From Paenibacillus cookii (GTDB lineage Bacteria > Bacillota > Bacilli > Paenibacillales > Paenibacillaceae), in assembly GCF_018333375.1 (NCBI RefSeq), contig NZ_BORW01000002.1, positions 310,001 through 374,000 of the forward strand: a stretch of DNA of 64,000 nucleotides, given 5' to 3'. Both the position numbers and the translations under genes were made by a program. Shown here in pieces: positions 18,732 through 27,161 of the stretch. The notes beneath the pieces are model-generated. The model searched no databases. It saw nothing but the letters and a program-made list of their open reading frames with translations, and was not told the origin of the DNA. Position 1 is the stretch's first letter. Each line of letters begins with the position of its first letter.

Positions 18732-19496
18732 TTAGGATTTCATGCCCGTATAAATCAAAATCGCATCCCGGAGAAATGCCGCGGTTCCCGGCTGCTTCGC
18801 ATCATAATGTGCCGTAAACCGCTCATCATCCACGTACATTCGGGCAAGTCCCGCATGGGCCTCCTTGCTGTAATCGTTCCAAAAATACGTCAGCCACCGT
18901 TTATGCAAATCCGCTGCGCGCTGGGCAAGCTCTCCGGCCGGATCCCCCTGCTTGAACGCTTCAGCCAACGTCTCATACAACTCGTCAGCGAGACGGGTCA
19001 CCTCCTCATGCTGCTCCTTCGTCATGCTCATCCATTTCGCATTGGACTTATCCACGGCCTCATCACCGTATTTTTCGCGGGCTTCCTTGCCGTATTGTTT
19101 CTCGTTGTCCTCGATGCATTTTTGTTTAAACCCTTCAAATTTCTCCTGATCGCTCATTGTGATTCTCCCTTCAGCGGAGGCAATCGTTTTCTCCACATTC
19201 GTAATCAGCAGGTCGAGCTGCCGTCTCCTGTCAAGAAGCTGCGCATGGTGCGCCCTCAGCGCCCGGGTCCGGTCAAAGGATGGCGAGTCCATGATGGCCT
19301 TAATATCTTCCAGCTGGAACCCCAGCTCGCGGTAGAACAAAATCTGCTGCAGCCGGTTCACCTCATCCCCACCGTAAATCCGGTAACCCGACGAGTTGAT
19401 TCTGGCCGGCTTCAGAATGCCAATCTCATCGTAATATCGAAGCGTCCGGGTGCTGATTCCAGCCAGCCGTCCGAGCTTCTGTATGGTGTATTCCAT
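18732..19496 (-). CDS. MerR family regulator with TipAS drug-binding domain
   Basis: A 254-residue TipAL/Mta-type regulator. The winged HTH of the MerR family occupies residues 1-70 (YTIQKLGRLAGISTRTLRYYDEIGILKPARINSSGYRIYG), followed by a dimerisation coiled coil (about 75-110) and a C-terminal TipAS fold (KWMSMTKEQHEEVTRLADELYE, LHKRWLTYFWNDYSKEAHAGLARMY), which binds thiopeptide-type or other antibiotics in characterised members. AGGAGGTG precedes ATG by 7 nt. It lies back-to-back with another MerR gene, and its own promoter has the 19-bp spacer typical of MerR control, implying autoregulation. Its targets beyond itself are unknown. Confidence 0.9.
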   Translation of the reverse strand: MEYTIQKLGRLAGISTRTLRYYDEIGILKPARINSSGYRIYGGDEVNRLQQILFYRELGFQLEDIKAIMDSPSFDRTRALRAHHAQLLDRRRQLDLLITNVEKTIASAEGRITMSDQEKFEGFKQKCIEDNEKQYGKEAREKYGDEAVDKSNAKWMSMTKEQHEEVTRLADELYETLAEAFKQGDPAGELAQRAADLHKRWLTYFWNDYSKEAHAGLARMYVDDERFTAHYDAKQPGTAAFLRDAILIYTGMKS

Positions 19497-19518
19497 GATT
19501 TCACCTCCTGACGTCTAA

Positions 19519-19549
19519 ACTGTACACCTTAACGTAACGTGAAGGTCAA
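19519..19549 (-). promoter_or_regulatory. MerR-type long-spacer promoter/operator of the TipA-like gene
   Basis: On the minus strand TTGACC (19544-19549) and TACAGT (19519-19524) are separated by 19 bp, and an inverted repeat ACCTT...AAGGT sits inside the spacer. Over-long spacers with a central dyad are what MerR activators twist into register. Confidence 0.75.
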
Positions 19550-19593
19550 CACAATGAATGAAAAATTCTTCATTTTGAAATCATTTTTAGACC

Positions 19594-19625
19594 TTGACTT
19601 TCCCCTTGTATGGAAAGTTTATAAT
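19594..19625 (+). promoter_or_regulatory. MerR-type long-spacer promoter/operator of the MerR-MFS pair
   Basis: TTGACT (19594-19599) and TATAAT (19620-19625) flank a 20-bp spacer containing a perfect 7-bp dyad ACTTTCC (19597-19603) / GGAAAGT (19612-19618). The layout matches BmrR/BltR-type drug-responsive promoters. Confidence 0.78.
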
Positions 19626-19666
19626 AAGGCCACGGTAACTCCAACATATCCAAGAAAGGGAGAGGG

Positions 19667-20476
19667 ATGATGTTTAAGATCAGCGAGTTTTCCAAACTGA
19701 GTCAAGTTCCTGCCAAAACGCTGCGCTTCTATGATCAACTTGAACTGCTCAAACCAGCATATACGGACCCGCAAAGCGGTTACCGATACTATACTAGCGA
19801 TCAATTGCTTGTCCTGCATCGGATTCTCGTTTTTAAAGATCTGGGATTTACGCTGGAACAGATTAGGCAGCTCCTTCATGATGACGTATCACCAGATGAA
19901 ATGCGAGGGATGTTCCGGCTGAAGAAGGCAGAAGTCCAGTCGTTGATTCAGTCGGAAATCGAGCGTTTGAGGCGAATTGAAGCGAGGCTGGAGCAGATCG
20001 AACGCGGTGGAACTCCGCGTTTCGAGGTTTTGGTGAAGAAGGTGGATCCGCTAAGGGTCATTTCGGTCAGAGAAACCACGAGCAGGGTGAACATCCCTTA
20101 TTTATTTGAAGAAATTGACGAATATTTAAAGTGGAACGGCGTGTCGCTCCCCACTTCGCATATGGTTCTGTGGCACAGCTGCGCGGAGTGCGAAGATAAC
20201 ATCAGCCTGGAGATTGCCTGCCCAATTCAACTTCCGCTCCCGGACTCAGATCGATTCAAGACGAAAGTGCTCCCCGAAATGACCGTCGCGTCGGTCAAGC
20301 ACGTCAGCCGTCCCGACAGAGATACACCGGTGAGTATCGACCTAGGCTCCTGGATTGAAAGAAATCATTACCGGATAAGCTCTGAAATGCCGAGTAGAGA
20401 ATGTTATTTATCCAGGCAAGAGGGCAGTGAGTTATGTTATATCACCGAAAGCCAGATGCCGATCGCAGCATGTTGA
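19667..20476 (+). CDS. MerR family regulator with GyrI-like effector domain (BmrR type)
   Basis: A 269-residue multidrug-sensing regulator. Residues 1-70 form the MerR winged HTH (FKISEFSKLSQVPAKTLRFYDQLELLKPAY, GYRYYTSDQL), 75-120 a coiled coil, and 125-265 a GyrI/BmrR-like ligand-binding domain. GGGAGAGG precedes tandem ATGs at 19667/19670. It lies 16 nt upstream of an MFS exporter gene on the same strand and has a promoter with a 20-bp spacer and an internal dyad, so it probably activates itself and the exporter when a drug is bound. Confidence 0.88.
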   Translation: MMFKISEFSKLSQVPAKTLRFYDQLELLKPAYTDPQSGYRYYTSDQLLVLHRILVFKDLGFTLEQIRQLLHDDVSPDEMRGMFRLKKAEVQSLIQSEIERLRRIEARLEQIERGGTPRFEVLVKKVDPLRVISVRETTSRVNIPYLFEEIDEYLKWNGVSLPTSHMVLWHSCAECEDNISLEIACPIQLPLPDSDRFKTKVLPEMTVASVKHVSRPDRDTPVSIDLGSWIERNHYRISSEMPSRECYLSRQEGSELCYITESQMPIAAC

Positions 20477-20492
20477 AAGGAGAGCATATACC

Positions 20493-21725
20493 ATGACGAA
20501 CTCGCGAGACTTCAGTAATCTTTCCAACCGAAAAAGAATGACCGCGCTCATTCTTTTAACCCTCACGATATTTGCCGTTGGCACTGCCGAGCTTCTCCCC
20601 ATGGGACTCTTATTGCCTATTGCAACCGAGACCCAGGTTTCGATTTCTGCCGCAGGCATGCTTGTGACAGGATACGCTCTTGGCGTCGTCATTGGGGGAC
20701 CCGTATTGTCGGCGTTGACCGGAAGATTACCGCGAAAAACCTTATTAAGTTCATTCCTGTTCGTATTTATTCTAGGCAGTATCGTTTGCACCGCCGCTCC
20801 CTCGTACGGTGTGCTGCTGGCAGGGCGGGTCATAAGCTCCCTGGCACACGGAACCCTGTTCGGCATGATCGTTGTCACTGCCAAAAATTTGGCCCAACCA
20901 GGCAAGGAAGGAAGAAATATCGCACTGGTCGGATCCGGACTGACCGTATCCGTCATCCTTGGCGCTCCCCTCGGAACCCTTCTTGGCCAACATTTGGGCT
21001 GGCGGTTTCCTTTTCTGGTCATATCCCTTCTTTCTGCTGCGGCCCTGCTGGGCATCATGAAACAGATTCCCCCATTGCCGCGATCGAAAGGGGGCTCTAT
21101 CAAAGGGCAGCTGCGTATCGTCAGCCGTCCCGGCTTCCTCCTGGTTCTGCTGATCACCATATTCGGAACCGGCGGGACGTTTGCCGGGTTTACGTACATT
21201 ACTCCAATCCTAGAACGAATAACGGGCTTTTCTAGCGATTCGGTGACTATCATTTTGCTTGTTTTCGGAGCAGGTTCGTTACTTGGCAACATCGCGGGGG
21301 GCAGCCTTGCCGATAAACGGCTCGTGCCGACCTTGTTTGGCGGATTAATCCTCTTAGCCGCATCCATGGCGATATTTACTTGGTCGAGCCATGGCAAAGC
21401 CGCTGCCGTCATGACTGTTTTCATCTGGGGAGTGGCAGCATACAGCATCATTCCCTCCCTCAACATGTTCGTGCTGCAAAAAGCCGGAGACGCGCAAGAG
21501 TTGGCCTCGACGCTCAATATATCGGCTTTTAATCTGGGCAACGCCATCGGCGCATTCATAGGCGGACTGGTGATCGATAGTACGATGGGACTAGCAGCCG
21601 TGCCATGGGTTGCCTCCATCGTCACATTGCTTGGCATAGCATTGGCTGCATGGAGCGTAATTTCGGAGAGAAACAAGAAATGCGATCGAGTCCCTGAATG
21701 TCCGGTCGAAAACCGGACCGCATAA
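20493..21725 (+). CDS. MFS transporter, DHA1 (AraJ/YdhP-like) drug/sugar exporter
   Basis: A 410-residue inner-membrane exporter with 12 predicted membrane segments. Features are an N-terminal TM1 (LILLTLTIFAVGTAELLPMGLL), a loop GRLPRKTLLSS equivalent to the MFS motif A, and GSGLTVSVILGAPLGTLLGQHLGWRFPF matching the antiporter motif C region. ATG at 20493 has AAAGGAGAG 8-9 nt upstream. It is co-transcribed with the BmrR-like gene, which points to drug-induced export; some close relatives export sugars or purines, so the substrate is open. A very strong terminator follows. Confidence 0.87.
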   Translation: MTNSRDFSNLSNRKRMTALILLTLTIFAVGTAELLPMGLLLPIATETQVSISAAGMLVTGYALGVVIGGPVLSALTGRLPRKTLLSSFLFVFILGSIVCTAAPSYGVLLAGRVISSLAHGTLFGMIVVTAKNLAQPGKEGRNIALVGSGLTVSVILGAPLGTLLGQHLGWRFPFLVISLLSAAALLGIMKQIPPLPRSKGGSIKGQLRIVSRPGFLLVLLITIFGTGGTFAGFTYITPILERITGFSSDSVTIILLVFGAGSLLGNIAGGSLADKRLVPTLFGGLILLAASMAIFTWSSHGKAAAVMTVFIWGVAAYSIIPSLNMFVLQKAGDAQELASTLNISAFNLGNAIGAFIGGLVIDSTMGLAAVPWVASIVTLLGIALAAWSVISERNKKCDRVPECPVENRTA

Positions 21726-21731
21726 AAAAGC

Positions 21732-21780
21732 ACTCTTCAGCCCTTCCGGCTTCCTGTAGGAAGCGAAAGGGCTGAAGAGT
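21732..21780. terminator. Bidirectional terminator between convergent genes
   Basis: A long, nearly perfect hairpin: ACTCTTCAGCCCTT (21732-21745) pairs with AAGGGCTGAAGAGT (21767-21780), extended by an inner GGCTTCC/GGAAGC stem and TGTA loop. The minus strand continues into TTTTTT, the plus strand into TTTA. Confidence 0.9.
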
Positions 21781-21814
21781 TTACATGCCCGTCAATCGAT
21801 ATGCCTCGTTCTAA

Positions 21815-23521
21815 TTATTGGGTGGACCAAAGCTCAATCCGGTCTTTGATATGCTTGGTGTAGGCTTCTTCCATTTCCTTGACTCCGGCCTTCTCCAGTT
21901 CCGCCATGTAGGCGTCCCAGATGTTGTCGAAGTCTTCCGGCTTGGACATGACCGCTTCCGGGATGCGTTTCCAGGTGATATCCTTCATTTTGGCGCCCAG
22001 GATCACCGCAGGATCGTCGTTAGGCAGCGACATCGTATACGCCGCTCCATAGGCTCTCGGTTTGAATTCTTCTTCCTTCGGGAAAAGGTCTTTCCAATGC
22101 TCCGCGTTATACGCTTTCAGGGTCTCTTTTTCCGCCTCGCTGTAATTGGCCGTCAGCAGTTCCGGGTAGTTACGGGTGAAGTAGTTGCCGGTCGAATCCT
22201 TGATGCCGTCGCCGTAGTGGACCATCAGGTTCCAGTACAGCCCCAGGCCGGATTCTTTTTGGAACGCCGCGCCGTCATTGTTCGCCCGTTCCTGCACCTC
22301 CGGAATAAGCGTCCGCTTGCCGTTTTCAACCGTGTAATGTTTGCCTTCGATGCCCCAGTTGTTCAGAATCTGCCCTTCTTCCGATGCCAAAAAGTCGAGG
22401 AACTTGATCGCACGCACCGGATCCTTGCATTTGCTGGAGATCGAGATGCCGTACCCTCCGTCAAAACCGGCGGGCCAGAAGCTCGTATCCTTGTATTCCT
22501 TGCTCATCGTGACCGGATAATGACCGTACGTCTGGTCGAATTTGCCCGCCGCTTTGAGCGCATTTTGTCCGTCGCCGTAGTCCCATTCCGGATCGGCAAG
22601 GCCAAGAACCCGCCCCGAAGCCACCTTTGCTTTAAACTGGTCGGTCTTCTGTACGAAACTTTCCGGATCAAGCAGGCCAATGGCATTCATGTGATTCAGC
22701 CAGCGGAAAAATTCCTTTTCTTCGGGACGGCGGAAATGGTAGGTGGCTTGATGCGTTTCTTGATCGATGTAATATTCGCCGTCGTCCGGCCCGCCGGTCG
22801 TCTGGAATCCCAGGTTGGTCACCTGGTACATATGCCAGTCGTCCGCATTCAGGGACAAGCCGATATTTTTGTTGCCGTTTTCGTCGGTCGGATGCTTCGT
22901 AATATAGTCCTGAATGACCTTCTCAAAATCCTTCACCGTGCGAATTTCCGGATATCCCGCTTCCTTGACGACGCGATGCTGAAGTTCAAAACCTCCGTCG
23001 GCTTTGATCTTCTTCTCCTCGACGGCCGACCAGGTCGGGATCGCGTAGATCGCCTGGTCGTCCAAACTGTACTTCGTTCGGACAAGTTTGTCTCCAAGCA
23101 TTTTTTTGATGTTCGGCGCGTGCTTGTCGATCAACTCCGTCAAATCGATGACGGCGCCTGCGTCGACGAGTTTGCCGACGTCCGCTTTGGCCGCGATCAA
23201 GTCGGGATAGTTGCCGGTGGCCGCAATCAGTGAAATTTTTTGTACCGGATCGCCGACGGCGAACTCCGCATCCAGCGTAACCCCGGTTTTTTCCGTGATG
23301 ACCTTGCCGACCTCGTCTTTCATGTTATTCCAGTTCGTGCTGGAGTCTTCCGAAAAATACGTGAACGTGATGGGCTTTAAGTCGTCGCCCTTCGTTCCGG
23401 ATGCAGCATCCCCCTCTGTCCCGGCAGCCGGCGAGCCGCCGTTTCCGCCGCACGCAACGAGCGTTGCCGTCAAAGTCAGCGCCAGCAAAGACGCCGCCCA
23501 TCTTTTTTTACCTGACTTCAT
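21815..23521 (-). CDS. ABC transporter solute-binding lipoprotein (LplA-like)
   Basis: A 568-residue extracellular substrate-binding lipoprotein of the large LplA/YtcQ class usually paired with LplB/LplC permeases. The lipoprotein signal ends at Cys24 (LVA-C-GGNGG) and an acidic/Gly linker follows. Later motifs such as GFDGGYGISISSKCKDPVRAIKFLDFLASEEGQ are typical of oligosaccharide-binding members. The start is at 23521, with a run of seven G 9 nt upstream. It is last in the permease-permease-SBP operon; the ATPase (usually MsmX-type) would be encoded elsewhere. Beside a GH36 galactosidase, an alpha-galactoside ligand is plausible. Confidence 0.9.
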   Translation of the reverse strand: MKSGKKRWAASLLALTLTATLVACGGNGGSPAAGTEGDAASGTKGDDLKPITFTYFSEDSSTNWNNMKDEVGKVITEKTGVTLDAEFAVGDPVQKISLIAATGNYPDLIAAKADVGKLVDAGAVIDLTELIDKHAPNIKKMLGDKLVRTKYSLDDQAIYAIPTWSAVEEKKIKADGGFELQHRVVKEAGYPEIRTVKDFEKVIQDYITKHPTDENGNKNIGLSLNADDWHMYQVTNLGFQTTGGPDDGEYYIDQETHQATYHFRRPEEKEFFRWLNHMNAIGLLDPESFVQKTDQFKAKVASGRVLGLADPEWDYGDGQNALKAAGKFDQTYGHYPVTMSKEYKDTSFWPAGFDGGYGISISSKCKDPVRAIKFLDFLASEEGQILNNWGIEGKHYTVENGKRTLIPEVQERANNDGAAFQKESGLGLYWNLMVHYGDGIKDSTGNYFTRNYPELLTANYSEAEKETLKAYNAEHWKDLFPKEEEFKPRAYGAAYTMSLPNDDPAVILGAKMKDITWKRIPEAVMSKPEDFDNIWDAYMAELEKAGVKEMEEAYTKHIKDRIELWSTQ

Positions 23522-23607
23522 GAAGCTCAACCCCCCCAAAAAAATGTAATGAACAACGACAGTGCTGTAAGAAACAGGCGTAAGCCTGGACACACCTGGA
23601 TCTGTTT

Positions 23608-24545
23608 TTAACTTTTGACCGCCCCGAGCGTCATGCCTTTCACGAAATATTTTTGCAGGAAAGGATAGACGATCAGAATCGGCACCGTTACGATGATGGT
23701 GATCGCCATTTTGACCGATTCCGGCGACACCTGCGCCATACGCTGGGCCATGTTGGCGGCGTCCTGGGCATTGGTTGCGCTTGTCGTCGTGCTCTGCAAA
23801 ATTTTCATCAACTCGTATTGCAGGGTTGTCAACGATTCGTTGGACCCGTTAAACAGATACGTATCGAACCAGGAGTTCCATTGCCCTACCGCCAAGAAAA
23901 GGGCCACGGTCGCCAATGCCGGTTTGCACAGGGGCAGGATCACGCGCCAGTAGATCGTAAAATCGTTGGCCCCGTCCAGTTTGGCCGACTCTTGCAGCGC
24001 ATAGGGCAGCCCGTCGATGAAGGAACGAATCACGAAGACGTTAAAAGCGCTTACGAGACCCGGCAAAATGTAAACGGCAAACGTATTGATCAAATGCAGA
24101 TCCTTCATCAGGATAAATCCCGGAATCAGCCCCCCTGATACGTACATGGTTACGGCGAGAAAGGCGGAAATGAATTTTCTGGCCTGGAAATCGCTGCGCG
24201 CAAGCGTGTAAGCCAGCATGGAACCGCTGATCAAACCCGCCGCGGTACCAATGACCGTCCTCAGAACCGAGATTTTGAATCCGGTGATCAAGCCGCTGTA
24301 AGTAAAGATCAAATCGTAATTTTTTAACGTGAATTGCCTTGGCCAGATCGTAATCCCCCTCTGACGGTATCCACCGAATCGTTAAGGGAGATCGCCAGCA
24401 CGTTTAAGAACGGATAAATCGTCAAAACGGTGACCCCGATCATGGACAGATAAACGACCGCTTCCAAAATCCGGTCCTGCGGCGATTTCGACTTCAGTTT
24501 GCTTGATCCCCGGCCGACCGGTGCCGTACGATTGACAGTCCCCAT
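23608..24545 (-). pseudogene. ABC sugar permease (LplC/YtcP-like), frameshifted
   Basis: The gene encodes an LplC-type membrane subunit that should be about 312 residues, but the reading frame breaks. The first 64 codons (MGTVNRTAPVG..., TM1 VVYLSMIGVTVLTIYPFLNVLAISLND) run from ATG 24545 (AAGGAGG 6 nt upstream) to a G5 run at 24355-24359, then meet a stop 13 codons later. The natural continuation (ITIWPRQFTLKNYDLIF, four to five more TMs, EAA loop ESAKLDGANDFTIYWRVILPLCKP) is in the next frame to the stop at 23608. One extra G would restore it. This is either a real inactivation or a homopolymer sequencing error; if real, the importer would lack one permease. Confidence 0.85.
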
Positions 24546-24555
24546 GTCTTCCTCC

Positions 24556-25521
24556 TTACATAATGCTTTCGTTGGTAAAGCGCTTAAAAATTCCGTTAGC
24601 CGCAAACAACAGGATCAGGCTGATGACCGAATTGAAAATATTGATTGCCGTCCCGAAGGAATAACGTCCCATGGCCAGACCGTAATTAAGCGCATACAAG
24701 TCAAGCACTTCAGAGTAATCGATGACGAGGTGATTGCCCAGCAAAAACTGCTTCTCGAAGCCGGTACCGAGCAAATGGCCGATGGACATGATCAGGAGCA
24801 CGATGATCGTCGGCCTGATCCCGGGCAGCGTGATATGCCACATTTGCCGCAGCCGGCTTGCGCCGTCTACCCGCGCCGCTTCGTACAACTCGGGCCCGAT
24901 GCCGGAGATGGCCGCCAGGTAGATAATGGCGTTCCAGCCCGTTTCCTTCCAAATGTCCGCGCCCGTTACAATCCCCCAAAACCAGTGCCCCTGGGCCATG
25001 AACTGGATCGGCTGATCGATGATATGGAGGCTTATGAGCAGGCTGTTCACCACGCCGCCGTCCGTCGAGAGCATTTTGGTGACGATGCCTGCGGCAACCA
25101 CCCACGAAACAAAATGCGGCAGGTAAGATACGGTTTGCACAAAACGTTTCATCACCTGCAATCGAACCTCGTTAAGCATCAGGGCAAAAACGACGGGTAC
25201 GATGAAACCCGCGATCAGGCCCATCAAGCTCATGGCCAGCGTATTCCGAAGCACTTGGTAAAAATGGTCATCCTGGAACAATGTCCGGAAATGCTCCAAG
25301 CCCACCCACTTCTGTTCAAAAAAACCGACGCCGGGCCTGTATTTTTGGAAGGCCATCGTCCAGCCCCACAGAGGCAGGTACTGGAAGACGAAGACCCAAA
25401 GAACGAACGGGATGGACATGTAGTAGAGATACTTCTGGTTTTTCAGCACCTTCCAGGCGCTTTTTTTTGTCTGCTCCGCCGGTTCGTAAACGTTTTCCAC
25501 ATTGGATGATATCGTTTTCAT
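24556..25521 (-). CDS. ABC sugar permease (LplB-like)
   Basis: A 321-residue membrane subunit of a carbohydrate importer. TM1 is in YYMSIPFVLWVFVFQYLPLWGW, TM2 in LAMSLMGLIAGFIVPVVFALML, and the ATPase-docking EAA loop is LYEAARVDGASRLRQMWHITLPGIRP near residue 210. The start at 25521 has a GGGGAGG stretch about 6 nt upstream. The next gene (the LplC-like partner) begins 10 bp downstream. Genes for a YesN/YesM two-component system lie directly upstream and probably control expression in response to an extracellular oligosaccharide. Confidence 0.9.
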   Translation of the reverse strand: MKTISSNVENVYEPAEQTKKSAWKVLKNQKYLYYMSIPFVLWVFVFQYLPLWGWTMAFQKYRPGVGFFEQKWVGLEHFRTLFQDDHFYQVLRNTLAMSLMGLIAGFIVPVVFALMLNEVRLQVMKRFVQTVSYLPHFVSWVVAAGIVTKMLSTDGGVVNSLLISLHIIDQPIQFMAQGHWFWGIVTGADIWKETGWNAIIYLAAISGIGPELYEAARVDGASRLRQMWHITLPGIRPTIIVLLIMSIGHLLGTGFEKQFLLGNHLVIDYSEVLDLYALNYGLAMGRYSFGTAINIFNSVISLILLFAANGIFKRFTNESIM

Positions 25522-25610
25522 TTTTCCTCCCCCCCTCTCCTTGCTTTCCATCATAAATCAGGGGAGAGAAACGGCCCATACAACGGATTTCGGTAAAAAT
25601 CATCCACGAA

Positions 25611-27161
25611 TTATGGATTTTTAAAATCCGACGGCGAACGTCCTTCGTATTTTTTGAACTTGCTGTAGAAGTAATTGACGTTTGTGTAGCCGACGCGCTC
25701 CGCCGCTTCGTACACCTTCATTCCTTGTTCCAGCAGCTCCTTTGCCTTTCGGATCCGGACCTTGTCGAGGTATGTGTTAAAATACTCTCCCGTCTTGCTT
25801 TTGAAAAGCTGTCCCAAATAGGCGGTGCTGTAGTTCAGCATGCCGGCCAATGTTTCCAGTTTCAAATGGTCGGCGTAATGCCTGTGGATGATGTTGATCA
25901 TGATCTTCAATTCCTTTTCCTTCCCCTCCGGTTCGGATTCCTCCGCCAAAGCGAGAAAAAAACGGCGGGTCTCTTCCAGCAGATCGCTCAGATACTCATA
26001 TTCGAAAATCCCCTTCAAAAATCTCGATACCTCCTCCGTTCGTTTCCATTCCTTGCGGGAACCCGCGGCCAGCTTATGAATGACGGCGTTGGATAGGAAA
26101 AAGAACGATTCTTTGACGGAATGTTCATCCTGCTCCTGCATGAGAAAATACGCTGCCGCTTCTTGCAACAACGGGAGGATCATCGGTTCATTTCCGGCAT
26201 CCAAACTGTAATATAGGCGGAGGATGAACTCCTCCATCATCTCTTCGGCGTTTTCGTTGAATTGTCCGGGGGATTCTGAAAAAGGGCAAGATGGAGCGCC
26301 CGGCCCCAGCAGCTGTCCTTTTTCGCTAAAAAAAGCCTGCTTGATCCAATGCCGGGCTTTCGCATAGGAGCGGCAAATCTCTTCGGGCTCGCAGACGGCT
26401 CCCCCGGTTGCAGCGACGAAACGTAAATCGCCCAAACCGTTCCGGAGTTCCTGATGCAAATGCTCCCGCTGCCGGATGCCGCGCAGCGGCTTGCGGAGGA
26501 GCAAAACCACGTATGGGGGATTCACGGTCACCACTCCCAGGCCCCTGCCTTCAATCAAGGGTTGTATTGCATCCGCGCACTGCTGCAGCACGTCGGGACG
26601 GCCCGCTTCAACGTCGCGCGGAAGCACGCAAACGACTTCATAGCTGCTCCACAACAAGCCGGCTTCGGTTGCGAAGTTTCTCAATCCGGCGGGGGTTTCG
26701 TGCTGATCCTGCGGTATGAGAAGGCGGTGCAGGACCCGCTCCCGGTTCTCGACCCCGAGCTGCCGTTGCCCCCGTTTCATCCGCTCCGCTTCGATTCGCT
26801 CGCGCACCCGCTTTAATGTATTCGTCATTTCTTTGATATCCACCGGTTTGAGAAGATACCCGGCAACCCCGTATTTGATGGCTTGCTTGGCATATTCGAA
26901 ATCGGCATACCCGCTAAGGATGATGCATTGCACTTGATGGCCGCTCGTTGCCAGCCGCCGGATCAATTGCAACCCATCCATAAGCGGCATGCGGATATCG
27001 ACGAGCGCGATGTCCGGAGGTTCTTTTTCCATCATTTCCAACGCTTCTTTTCCATTGGCCGCCGCGGCCGTCACGGTGAGATCCAGGCTTTCCCACGGAA
27101 TCAACGTTTGAAGGCCTTGGCGGAGCTTCGGTTCGTCATCCACGATCATTACCTTCAACAC
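25611..27161 (-). CDS. Response regulator with AraC-type DNA-binding domain (YesN-like)
   Basis: A 516-residue regulator. The receiver domain (1-120) has D55 as phospho-acceptor in ALVDIRMPLMDG and K107 in GYLLKPVD; a long middle region (about 150-400) of unassigned function follows; the C-terminal AraC domain (TAYLGQLFKSKTGEYFNTYLDKVRI, TNVNYFYSKFKKYEGRSPSDFK) binds DNA. GTG at 27161 has GGGAGGTGA 9 nt upstream and overlaps the sensor kinase gene by 7 nt; a TTG at 27158 overlaps it as TTGA and cannot be excluded. It is transcribed with the kinase and lies just upstream of the permease genes, its likely targets. Confidence 0.92.
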   Translation of the reverse strand: MLKVMIVDDEPKLRQGLQTLIPWESLDLTVTAAAANGKEALEMMEKEPPDIALVDIRMPLMDGLQLIRRLATSGHQVQCIILSGYADFEYAKQAIKYGVAGYLLKPVDIKEMTNTLKRVRERIEAERMKRGQRQLGVENRERVLHRLLIPQDQHETPAGLRNFATEAGLLWSSYEVVCVLPRDVEAGRPDVLQQCADAIQPLIEGRGLGVVTVNPPYVVLLLRKPLRGIRQREHLHQELRNGLGDLRFVAATGGAVCEPEEICRSYAKARHWIKQAFFSEKGQLLGPGAPSCPFSESPGQFNENAEEMMEEFILRLYYSLDAGNEPMILPLLQEAAAYFLMQEQDEHSVKESFFFLSNAVIHKLAAGSRKEWKRTEEVSRFLKGIFEYEYLSDLLEETRRFFLALAEESEPEGKEKELKIMINIIHRHYADHLKLETLAGMLNYSTAYLGQLFKSKTGEYFNTYLDKVRIRKAKELLEQGMKVYEAAERVGYTNVNYFYSKFKKYEGRSPSDFKNP

